NCBI RefSeq assembly: GCF_000296215.2
Contig: NZ_CP013949.1
Coordinates: forward strand, 6,007,501 to 6,071,500
DNA from: Bradyrhizobium sp. CCGE-LA001
GTDB lineage: Bacteria > Pseudomonadota > Alphaproteobacteria > Rhizobiales > Xanthobacteraceae
Direction of reading: 5' to 3'
Length of the DNA: 64,000 bases
The translations under genes and the position numbers were made by a program. Each line of letters begins with the position of its first letter. Position 1 is the stretch's first letter. The notes beneath the pieces were generated by a model. That model did no database searches. It was not told where the DNA came from and was given only the letters and a program-made list of their open reading frames with translations. Shown here piece after piece: positions 24,434-32,496 of this stretch.

Positions 24434-25458
24434 AAAACGAGATTGGTGCGTTAACCGTTTGCATAGTTGAAGACGGAGACGGAGGTCATCGGCGCGAGTA
24501 CACAGACTTGTTCGTTAGCGCGCTCCCTCTCGTTTCAACGCGCGTTAAGACGACCGCAATTGCAAATCCCTCGTTTGGAGATTGCGATTGCGTGCTTATC
24601 CCGATGATCGAGGGCAGCTACGGGCTGCTCCTTAGAGCACTTGCGCAAACGGTGTTTGGTCATCGCCGGACAGTAGCCCTCCTTTTCAGACCTAGGGAAG
24701 CGATCGAGCGCAAGACTGCTCGACACACCATGAAGCACTGGTTCCTACGAATCGTGTCGAGACTGCCGCGGACAAAGATACTTACAATACTGCCGTTCTC
24801 CGTTGATCCACGAATGTCAATGGTCGCCAGCGGCTGGATCTACGATCCGCAGATGTGGGACCTGTCGGTGATAGAAAGACCTCAATCAGGGGAAACCAGC
24901 CTAACTAGCGACATACGGGACCGCGCGGCCGGACGTCACATCATACTGGCTCTTGGAACTCAGAATTACGAGAAGGGCTTCGACTTCTTGAGTAGGGTCT
25001 GGTGCGGAAGTGAAGCTATCCGTTCTAGATACCTCTTCGTCGTCGGTGGAAAGACCTCGATTGGCAGTGGCGAGGCTGCCGCCAAGTTTCGGGCCGCGGG
25101 AGGCCACCTAATAGACAGGTACATTGAGCCGTTCGAATTTTTTGCCCTCTACGAATTAGCCAATGCGGTTTGGAGCTGCTATTCGCCGGCCTATGATCAG
25201 GCGTCCGGCATCTTCGGACGAGCGTTTCAGTTGGGCGTTCCAACGATTGTTCGCGAAGGATCTTACCTTGCAGCATTATCGCGGTCGATCCGCCACTGCA
25301 GTATTGAACTGCCTTTCGAAGACTTCCGAACAGCAGCTCAAATCCTGCTCGAACGCGAATTGCCTGTTCAACGGCAAACTTCAACCGTCGACGACATCCG
25401 AGAGGTTAGCCTGCGAACGCTGAAGTCGGCATTTGCCGGCCAACCTCTGAGCACCTGA
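24427..25458 (+). CDS. Probable glycosyltransferase, divergent GT-B type
   Basis: A 343-residue protein that starts at ATG 24427 inside the end of the previous gene. The N-terminal part has ALTVCIVEDGDGGHRREYTD, the C-terminal part HIILALGTQNYEKGFDFLSR, YLFVVGGKTS and YDQASGIFGRAFQLGVPTIV. The last matches the position of the GT4 donor motif. The overall layout is that of a GT-B enzyme, but similarity to named families is weak. A longer frame starting at 24256 would overlap the upstream gene and is rejected. It is expected to add one sugar of the repeat unit. Confidence 0.65.
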   Translation: MLKNEIGALTVCIVEDGDGGHRREYTDLFVSALPLVSTRVKTTAIANPSFGDCDCVLIPMIEGSYGLLLRALAQTVFGHRRTVALLFRPREAIERKTARHTMKHWFLRIVSRLPRTKILTILPFSVDPRMSMVASGWIYDPQMWDLSVIERPQSGETSLTSDIRDRAAGRHIILALGTQNYEKGFDFLSRVWCGSEAIRSRYLFVVGGKTSIGSGEAAAKFRAAGGHLIDRYIEPFEFFALYELANAVWSCYSPAYDQASGIFGRAFQLGVPTIVREGSYLAALSRSIRHCSIELPFEDFRTAAQILLERELPVQRQTSTVDDIREVSLRTLKSAFAGQPLST

Positions 25459-25470
25459 CGCGCGATCGCG

Positions 25471-26835
25471 ATGCAATTTCACCTGAAGCGCAACGGAATA
25501 TGGTCCGTGGCCGAGACACTCTGCTCGACCGCAATCCTATTTCTCCTTTACCGCATAGTCGTGATCAAGCTGGGCCTTGAAGCTTTAGGTATCTGGTCGC
25601 TGGTTTTGGCAACTACCTCACTAATGCGGCTTGCCGACGCGGGCACAGCATCCGGCCTCGTTCGCTTCATCGCGACGGCCCGTGAGGAAGAACGAAAATC
25701 GACCGCTCGCGACTACATCGATACGGCGATTCTCACGAATTTAGCGCTGTACGTCTTGCTTGCTCTTGCCTTCTACCTTCCGGCGAAGCAAGGCATCCCA
25801 CTGGCCATTCGAACGCCAGCAGCGGCCTTGGAAGCTCAGGGCCTGCTTCCGTACGCGTTGGCGTCCTTTGTGCTCGGCAACATTGCCGCAACGACCAATT
25901 CCACCCTCGTAGGACTACATCGTTCCGATCTCAAAAGCGCGGTAATCATTGGCGGGCTTTTGATCCAGGCAATGTCCTCTGTTGTGCTGATCCCGCAATT
26001 CGGACTGGCCGGACTTGCACAAGCACAAATTCTGCAGAGTTGCTTTTGCATCATCACGAATCTGATTATCGCCAAGTATATTCTATACAAGACAGTGGGA
26101 GTTCTGGTTCCGCATCGCTGGAATTGGCATTCTTTTAAAGAATTGGTTCGATTCGGATCTCAACTACAGGCAGCTGGCCTTATTGTCTTCCTGTACGACC
26201 CGATCAGCAAGTTCTTGATGTCGATGTTTGGAGGACTGGAGGCGGCAGGCCTCTTCGAAGTAGCAAATCGTCTTGTCTTCCAAACTCGAGCAATAGTCAT
26301 TTCGCCGATCCAAAGCTTGGTCCCGGCATTTGCTTCAGCAAAAGTAAACGCACCTGATCGCGTCGCTGGGCTGTACACCTCTTCGATGGGCGTCACCATG
26401 ACTCTAGGTATTCCCGCGTTTGCACTTCTTACCCTTGCCTCTCCATTGGCGAGCCTAGCCCTCATTGGGAACATCAACGAGCTATTTATTCTTTTCGTGG
26501 CGCTGCTCGCATTCGGCTGGCTTGCAAACCTGCTATCGGTGCCAGCGTACTTCATGGGAATAGGTGTCGGTCAACTGAGATGGAACATCCTTGGTAACTC
26601 GCTGATCACAGCCACGTGTGGCTCTACGGGCCTTGTACTGGGATGGACTTTTGGAGCGATTGGGGTCGGTTGCGCAGCAGCACTCGCCCAAGCGATTGGC
26701 GCCCTTGTCATCATAGTGATGAATTGTCGGGATCAGCAGGTAAGGCGGCTTCCCGGACCAGTAGCAGCATGGCGAACCTTACTAATTCGCCTGAACCCTC
26801 CAATTTCGATGAGTGAGAGATCGACGAAGCCTTAA
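25471..26835 (+). CDS. Wzx-type polysaccharide flippase
   Basis: A 454-residue inner-membrane protein with about twelve to fourteen helices and the Wzx/MVF layout. The N-terminus (QFHLKRNGIWSVAETLCSTA, ILFLLYRIVVIKLG) and LRLADAGTASGLVRFIA resemble Wzx, and the second half repeats the fold. It would flip the lipid-linked repeat unit from the cytoplasmic to the periplasmic face. It is the only flippase seen in the window, so locus 1 must use this one or one outside. It lies 12 bases after the glycosyltransferase and belongs to the cassette operon. Confidence 0.85.
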   Translation: MQFHLKRNGIWSVAETLCSTAILFLLYRIVVIKLGLEALGIWSLVLATTSLMRLADAGTASGLVRFIATAREEERKSTARDYIDTAILTNLALYVLLALAFYLPAKQGIPLAIRTPAAALEAQGLLPYALASFVLGNIAATTNSTLVGLHRSDLKSAVIIGGLLIQAMSSVVLIPQFGLAGLAQAQILQSCFCIITNLIIAKYILYKTVGVLVPHRWNWHSFKELVRFGSQLQAAGLIVFLYDPISKFLMSMFGGLEAAGLFEVANRLVFQTRAIVISPIQSLVPAFASAKVNAPDRVAGLYTSSMGVTMTLGIPAFALLTLASPLASLALIGNINELFILFVALLAFGWLANLLSVPAYFMGIGVGQLRWNILGNSLITATCGSTGLVLGWTFGAIGVGCAAALAQAIGALVIIVMNCRDQQVRRLPGPVAAWRTLLIRLNPPISMSERSTKP

Positions 26836-26874
26836 CAGACCCCGTCATCGAGGCTTTGAGAGCACAGAATATCC

Positions 26875-27789
26875 ATGGTTAATCTCGCTATCATTATCCT
26901 AGCTTATAACGAAGAGCTACATCTCGCACGCGCTCTTGAAGGCGTAGTTGGGATCGCAAAAGAAATCTTCGTGATCGACTCCGGCTCGAAGGATCGAACG
27001 CGAGAGATTGCCGAGGTGTACGGTGCAGTCGTAATAGAACATCCGTTCGTGAACTATGCCAAGCAATTTCAATGGGCGCTGGAGAACGCACCTATTACAT
27101 CGGACTGGGTTATGAGACTCGACGCGGACGAGATCGTGGAGGCTGATCTGGCGACCGAAATAGTGGAGAAACTGCCAACCCTTCCTAGGGAAGTTGTTGG
27201 GATTAATCTAAAGCGCAAGCTCATTTTCATGAATCGTACAATTAAGCACGGCGGGCGGGGAACCCTCGTTCTTTTGCGGCTTTGGCGCCGAGGCTATGGA
27301 CGCATAGAAGACCGATGGATGGACGAGCACATGATCATCCATGGAGGCAGGACAGTAACCTTCGAAGGTGGCTTCGCTGATTGCAATCTCAACAACCTCA
27401 GCTTCTTTACCGACAAGCACAACAAATACGCGACCCGCGAAGCGATCGATGCGCTTAATCAGCGCCTAGGCTTCATGAAACGCGACGACTCTCTTTCGAT
27501 CGAAGCAAGTTCGCATCAAGCCGCTGTCAAGCGATTCGTAAAAGAAAAGTTTTACAATCGAGTCCCATTTCAGCTCAGCGCGCTCGCTTACTTTCTCTAC
27601 CGTTTCGTCTTCAGGTTGGGTTTTCTCGACGGAAAGGAGGGTGCCATCTATCATGTATTGCAGGGCTTCTGGTACCGCTTTCTGGTTGGTGCCAAACTCG
27701 AAGAGCTAAGCCGAGCGATACGAGGACACAGAACACCGAGCGAAATTCGTGACACTCTGACGCGATTAACGGGGCTTACGCTACATTGA
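26875..27789 (+). CDS. GT2-family glycosyltransferase (WaaE/KdtX-like)
   Basis: A 304-residue GT-A glycosyltransferase. The N-terminus is NLAIIILAYNEELHLARALE, then EIFVIDSGSKDRT for nucleotide binding, and the metal-binding DxD-like MRLDADEIVEADL. The C-terminal part is helical and amphipathic, with LSALAYFLYRFVFRLGFLDG that could touch the membrane, as in WaaE-like enzymes. It would add a sugar to the lipid-linked intermediate. It follows the flippase by 39 bases and shares the A/T-richer codon use of the cassette. Confidence 0.87.
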   Translation: MVNLAIIILAYNEELHLARALEGVVGIAKEIFVIDSGSKDRTREIAEVYGAVVIEHPFVNYAKQFQWALENAPITSDWVMRLDADEIVEADLATEIVEKLPTLPREVVGINLKRKLIFMNRTIKHGGRGTLVLLRLWRRGYGRIEDRWMDEHMIIHGGRTVTFEGGFADCNLNNLSFFTDKHNKYATREAIDALNQRLGFMKRDDSLSIEASSHQAAVKRFVKEKFYNRVPFQLSALAYFLYRFVFRLGFLDGKEGAIYHVLQGFWYRFLVGAKLEELSRAIRGHRTPSEIRDTLTRLTGLTLH

Positions 27790-27867
27790 TCTCGCCTCGA
27801 CCCACCGTGCCCACACCGGCTGCAGTCTACGGGCACGCAGGAGCGGTACAAAATTCGGGACGCACAA

Positions 27868-29871
27868 ATGACAATCGAACGCCCTTCTCTCCGATCCATC
27901 GCGAAAGCATTCGGGGGGCACGCGAGGTTTGTGATGCTCGCAACTACTGTCTTAGTGTCCGAGGCTCGCGCGGCCGAGCACCTCATTCAAATGAGGGGCG
28001 GAGATTTTTCATCTTTTCAGGAAGCGCTAGGGCAAGCTCGCGCCTATCGAAGCGCCAATCCAGAAGCAACAATCGTTGTGCAACTCCCCCCAAAGATATT
28101 CCTTGATCGAACCATAACGCTTGACCAGCGCGACTCCGGTACAAAAGCAGGGGATATGATCTTTCGCGGTGCATTGGGAGAAGGAACAAGAATATCGGGG
28201 GGCGCAGTGCTCGAGGCCAGCGACCCCGATCCAAAAGTGATCGATCGCGTGCCTTCGGAGACCCGAACCCAGATTCGAGCTTACGGGCTCGGAAAGGCAG
28301 CGGCTGTCGCGCTCCCGGCTTTCGCTTCTCATAGCAGTTTCAATCCTGTTCGACCGGGTCGCTTGTTTGTCTTCCAGGGCGATCGCCGGATGAACCCAGC
28401 CCGTTGGCCCACCAGTGGTTACGAGCAACACCCGAGAATTGAGCCCTTCGGCACTGACGGCACCGTCTCCGTCGCTCTGATGAACGCTCCAGCACACCTC
28501 GCTGACGAACGCGACGTGTGGGTCGCCGGATACTGGGGGTGGAATTGGTGGTACGAGTTTTCGCCGGTTCGATCACTCAACAGCACACATTTGATCCTCG
28601 CAAAGCCGGCAGCACCAGTCCGGGCATCAGCGCGGTTCGCGCTCGTCAACGTCGCCGCAGGCCTTGACGCTCCCGGCAAATTTTATATCGATAAGGCTGA
28701 CGCTCGCATTTATGTCGTCGCATCGTCCAACGAAGCGAAGGACACACCGTCGATACCGGTGGTCGACACACTCATCAGGATCACGAAGGCAGAAAACATT
28801 ACATTCGAGAACATTGCTTTCGAGAAATCTATAGGATCGACTATCGTCGCAGAGGGATCCAGGCGACTTGTATTCCGCGAATGTTACGTCGGACAAAGCG
28901 GCACGTTTGGTCTTTTGATCGACGGCGGGATCGACAATAGAGTCGAGCGTTGCGTCATCGACGACACTGGGTACGGCGGCATTTCTATTAGCGGCGGAGA
29001 TCTGAATACACTGACGCCTTCCGGCCATGTAATCGAAAATTGTCGGATATCGCACTTTGGCGTGGTGCTTCCGAGCTATCAACCAGGCGTTCGCATAGCC
29101 GGCGTGGGTGTCACCGTCAGCAGCAACGAAATTTTCCAGGCTCCGCACTCAGGTATCATTTTCTTCGGCAATGACCATCGGATCTTGGGCAACGTCCTGC
29201 ACGACGTCGTGCTCGACAGTGAGGATGCTGGCGCCATTTATGGCGGAAGGAACTGGACCTACCAGGGCAATGTGATTGCTTCGAACTTCTTGTATGATAT
29301 CACAAACAGGATTGGCTCAGCGCTGATCCGCGGTATCTATCTTGACGACCAGCTCTCTGGAACAACCGTTACCAACAACGTTTTCGTCAACGTCGACGAA
29401 GCAATTCTAATCGGTGGAGGACGCGACAACTTGGTCGAGGGCAATCTTGGCCTGCATAGTCGTAGCAGCCTCATTCGGGTTGACGCGCGCGGACTAGGCT
29501 GGCAGGCGAACATGGTCGCGCCAGGCGGCTTGCTTTGGAAAAGCCTGCAGGTCGGATTGCAGCGCTCAAATGCGCTAGCGAAGAAATATTCGGGCTTCTC
29601 GACAATCCTTACCGACAGTCCGGGAGCCCCCATCGGTAATCGCTTGGTCCACAACTTTTCCGACAAGGTCCCGGTTGTTCGATATACCGATGCTGCCGCC
29701 CGTTACATTGTGGAGTCGGAGTCGACAACTGTTCATGTCGACGTCGAACGTTTCCCCGCATCTTTATCGACAGAGCCTTCAGTAAGTAGCGGAATAGAGG
29801 AGACTAGGAGAAACATCGCAGCCACCATTTCGAACATCGCCTCTCTGCCATTTCGTGCAAAGGCCAATTGA
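27868..29871 (+). CDS. Secreted right-handed parallel beta-helix protein
   Basis: A 667-residue exported protein. A hydrophobic stretch FVMLATTVLVSEARA ends in a probable cleavage site before AEHLIQ. The rest is a pectate-lyase-like beta-helix: many short strand repeats from about residue 270 to 540 (such as ENITFENIAFEKSIG, RVERCVIDDTGYGGISISGG, TTVTNNVFVNVDEAILIGGG). Such proteins are often polysaccharide lyases, epimerases or hydrolases. Placed between a GT2 and a Wzy-like gene, it probably trims or modifies the locus's own polymer. No catalytic residues can be named with confidence. Confidence 0.78.
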   Translation: MTIERPSLRSIAKAFGGHARFVMLATTVLVSEARAAEHLIQMRGGDFSSFQEALGQARAYRSANPEATIVVQLPPKIFLDRTITLDQRDSGTKAGDMIFRGALGEGTRISGGAVLEASDPDPKVIDRVPSETRTQIRAYGLGKAAAVALPAFASHSSFNPVRPGRLFVFQGDRRMNPARWPTSGYEQHPRIEPFGTDGTVSVALMNAPAHLADERDVWVAGYWGWNWWYEFSPVRSLNSTHLILAKPAAPVRASARFALVNVAAGLDAPGKFYIDKADARIYVVASSNEAKDTPSIPVVDTLIRITKAENITFENIAFEKSIGSTIVAEGSRRLVFRECYVGQSGTFGLLIDGGIDNRVERCVIDDTGYGGISISGGDLNTLTPSGHVIENCRISHFGVVLPSYQPGVRIAGVGVTVSSNEIFQAPHSGIIFFGNDHRILGNVLHDVVLDSEDAGAIYGGRNWTYQGNVIASNFLYDITNRIGSALIRGIYLDDQLSGTTVTNNVFVNVDEAILIGGGRDNLVEGNLGLHSRSSLIRVDARGLGWQANMVAPGGLLWKSLQVGLQRSNALAKKYSGFSTILTDSPGAPIGNRLVHNFSDKVPVVRYTDAAARYIVESESTTVHVDVERFPASLSTEPSVSSGIEETRRNIAATISNIASLPFRAKAN

Positions 29872-29967
29872 CGATTGTAAGGTTGCCATTCCCTCTCCTG
29901 CCCGTATGGCATTAACTATCAAAGCGCTCATCGGTTAAAGTCAAACGAGTTCGAACCTTCATAGAAG

Positions 29968-31293
29968 ATGCGACAGACGCTCTCAAGATCAGGCACTAAA
30001 ACCCGGCGTCCCTCGGAGGCTAGCAAGGACCGGCCGGACCGTGGCACGAAATTCGTCGTTATCGCTCTCTCCTTGGCGATCGCAAATTTGCGCCCAACTG
30101 CCATTGGCGGCACGTACTCATTTCAAGTTTGCTGCGCAATCCTATTCCTTCTTACTGCGCTTGTCTTTCGTGCGGAGCGCGGTCGGCTCAGAGTCGATCT
30201 AGAGCCACAGCTGGCGACCCAACTGGGAATTTTCGTATTGATCGTCTGCTATGTGTTCGTTCGCTCCGCATTCTCTTTATATTTTCACTCAGAGGACAGT
30301 CCGAAGGCATTTTTGATCTCTGTAGCGTTTCTAATGGTGCTTCTTGTTGTTATGTCAATACGAAGCATCACTACGTTGTTTTTCGACACTTTCGCCTTCA
30401 CGGTTATTGCAAGTGCAGCGAGCCTGATTGCTACATTCTCCCTCTTAGCCGCGGGTTGGCCGGTCACGTCATTGGTTCTCTTTAAAATCGATCTAGCCAC
30501 CTACCGAGCCGATTTCGGAAACATCGCCTTCCCGTTCACCGTAGTGGCTAATGAGATATCGGGCTGGTTCGGCTCAATGCCTCGCTTGTCGGGAATATTT
30601 CGAGAACCCGGGATATTTCCACCATTCGCGTGTTGGGCTGCCACTTATGCGTTTCTGAGAGGTTGGAGAGGTATCTTCGTTATAATCCCGCTTGTCGCGT
30701 CGTTGCTTTCGTTCTCAACGATAGGGACGCTGTCTTTCTTCACTGGCGCGATGCTCATTCTCTATCGCTTCCATTTCCGACCGCTCGCGGCTTTCCTTAC
30801 CATTCTGGCTGTTGGCATTTTCATTTGGCCGGCCTTGTATACGATTGAGTACATTGGCCTTGAAGCCAAGATTAGTTCCCAATCCGGGTCATTTGCAGAA
30901 CGATACATCTTGATCAGCGAGGCCTTCAATGTCGAGAATCTTTGGTTCGGCGACGGTTTCGGCTGGGGAAATCTCGCTTCTGCCGAAGGCATCTCGCTTC
31001 TCAGTCAACTGAGGGTCTACGGCGTCTTCTATTTTGTTTGTGTCATTACCCTTTATCTGGTGACTTGCCGGAATATGCGCCTATGGATTCCTGGATGTCT
31101 ACCTGCCGTCGTTGCCGTCTTTTTCTCCCAACCCATTGCGGTCGAGCCGGCCTTTCTGATGATCTTCTTCTCTTGGTCAGCGCTCCGGGTCCCGAGCGGA
31201 GGACCCGATGCAAGAAGGATGCAGTCGAGTCGGTTAGATCGCTACTCGACGCCGAGTACTCCGCCATCCATCAAGACGATTCCAACCGCTTAA
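29968..31293 (+). CDS. Wzy-like polysaccharide polymerase of the cassette
   Basis: A 441-residue membrane protein with about eleven helices after a charged 28-residue cytoplasmic tail. A large loop near residues 205-225 (NEISGWFGSMPRLSGIFREP) and a later one ending FGDGFGWGNLASAEG fit a Wzy/O-antigen polymerase that joins repeat units in the periplasm. Sequence similarity is not diagnostic; call by topology and place. It is the last plus-strand gene of the cassette and converges on a secreted-protein gene. Base composition is among the most A/T-rich in the window. Confidence 0.65.
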   Translation: MRQTLSRSGTKTRRPSEASKDRPDRGTKFVVIALSLAIANLRPTAIGGTYSFQVCCAILFLLTALVFRAERGRLRVDLEPQLATQLGIFVLIVCYVFVRSAFSLYFHSEDSPKAFLISVAFLMVLLVVMSIRSITTLFFDTFAFTVIASAASLIATFSLLAAGWPVTSLVLFKIDLATYRADFGNIAFPFTVVANEISGWFGSMPRLSGIFREPGIFPPFACWAATYAFLRGWRGIFVIIPLVASLLSFSTIGTLSFFTGAMLILYRFHFRPLAAFLTILAVGIFIWPALYTIEYIGLEAKISSQSGSFAERYILISEAFNVENLWFGDGFGWGNLASAEGISLLSQLRVYGVFYFVCVITLYLVTCRNMRLWIPGCLPAVVAVFFSQPIAVEPAFLMIFFSWSALRVPSGGPDARRMQSSRLDRYSTPSTPPSIKTIPTA

Positions 31294-31324
31294 GACAAAG
31301 CCTTTTGTGAGGGCGGCCGCGCAA

Positions 31325-31726
31325 TCATTTCTGAAAAATCGAATAGCGAAATGAGTTAACTTTTGGCATCGTTCCCAGAATCACATCCTCGCGTTGATAG
31401 TTACCCACGTCCACGTTCTTGCAATTGTCGGAATTGAAATAGCAAATCTTTACTTTGATCAGCTTGGCACATCGATTCTTAATGCTCACGATGTGATCGT
31501 AGAGTACTCGATTTACGCTATGGGCGCGCGTCGCGGCTTCAACGTCAAGACACGGACGACCTAACGCATCTCGAATGACCGGTGCCCCAACTTGCTCGGC
31601 GGGCCCCTGCAATGCGAACCTGGATTGACCCGCAGACTGCCCAAGAACTGGATGTAACGGCTGCAGGCAAAGAAAGAGGGCGGCTAGGGAAGACCTCACC
31701 AGCATGCCCAAGCAACTGTTGCTCAT
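31325..31726 (-). CDS. Small secreted protein downstream of the kinase operon
   Basis: A 133-residue exported protein. Its ATG at 31726 overlaps the stop of the upstream gene (ATGA), so translation is coupled. A signal peptide follows (LVRSSLAALFLCLQPLHPVLG, cleavage near GQS). The mature part has PCLDVEAATRAHSVNRVLYD, NRCAKLIKVKICYFNSDNC and VDVGNYQREDVILGTMPKVN. Three or four cysteines suggest disulfides. It resembles a small extracellular beta domain, but no family was recognised. It is the last gene of the minus-strand kinase operon. Confidence 0.7.
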   Translation of the reverse strand: MSNSCLGMLVRSSLAALFLCLQPLHPVLGQSAGQSRFALQGPAEQVGAPVIRDALGRPCLDVEAATRAHSVNRVLYDHIVSIKNRCAKLIKVKICYFNSDNCKNVDVGNYQREDVILGTMPKVNSFRYSIFQK

Positions 31727-32496
31727 CGTCGCCACCACCTTTCATCTAGTTCGACGCCAGGTATGCTGACCATTACGCCATCTCTCGCCAGTCTCTTAGC
31801 AAGGGCTTCGCGAGAGACGATGTCCGTCTCTCCTAAACCAGCCAATAGACGCTCGCGCCAAGCCCATCCCACGCCCGTTAGATTCCCTGAGGCCTCGGCA
31901 ATGAACCTGCTGTCGACGAGGGCCACGAACTCGGAGACACTCCGCTGCTGCATCGCCTCGTCAAGCATTGCGAAGACGGCTAGCGCTACCCTGTTTCGTT
32001 GTAACGCGATCCAGCTTTCAAGCGGGCCAGTTGAATAAGACTGAGCCAAAAAGCCTATGTTTACTGTATCGAATCCGTTGCGGGTCGTTGTGACGGAGTA
32101 CAGCATTAGCCAAAGGAAAGAGTCCGCCGGATTCAGGACTAGGGTTGATCGCACCTTGCTCTCTACACCATCGAATTGGTGATCGGCCTTCTCTGGGCCG
32201 CGGCGCATCATGGCCTCGTCGCTGGCGCGTAGACCAACGAGCGCCTTTGCACGCTCGACGTCCGGATGCTGCACAAAAGACGCTGGCGGGGACTCAAGCT
32301 GCGCGAGAATCTCCTCAAGTGCGCCGCGCTTAAAGCGGTCATCGATCAAAATCCGCGCCGGCACTTCCCGGGCTGGCGCTATCCACCAGAATAGGGGTAA
32401 CACGGAAGACGACCAGAGCACGCCCGCAAAGCCCAGAAGCGGCAACAATAAGCTCGGCATCGACACTGCGGCCTGACCGCTATTCGACATACCCAT
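31723..32496 (-). CDS. Single-helix membrane-anchored protein (copy A)
   Basis: A 257-residue protein with one N-terminal helix (SLLLPLLGFAGVLWSSSVLP) and a large periplasmic helical region. The start at 32496 (or 32490) lies inside the end of the Wzc-type gene, so it is coupled to it. A segment reading TLVLNPADSFLWLMLYSVTT, then SYSTGPLESWIALQRNRVAL, resembles ALKVSPIRPALWLTLGTLQA and SYLTGAVPIEVALSRVRTL in the protein at 43370-44023. The helical, repeat-like layout suggests a TPR-type scaffold. A role in assembly or regulation of the export machine is inferred from coupling only. Confidence 0.65.
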   Translation of the reverse strand: MGMSNSGQAAVSMPSLLLPLLGFAGVLWSSSVLPLFWWIAPAREVPARILIDDRFKRGALEEILAQLESPPASFVQHPDVERAKALVGLRASDEAMMRRGPEKADHQFDGVESKVRSTLVLNPADSFLWLMLYSVTTTRNGFDTVNIGFLAQSYSTGPLESWIALQRNRVALAVFAMLDEAMQQRSVSEFVALVDSRFIAEASGNLTGVGWAWRERLLAGLGETDIVSREALAKRLARDGVMVSIPGVELDERWWRR

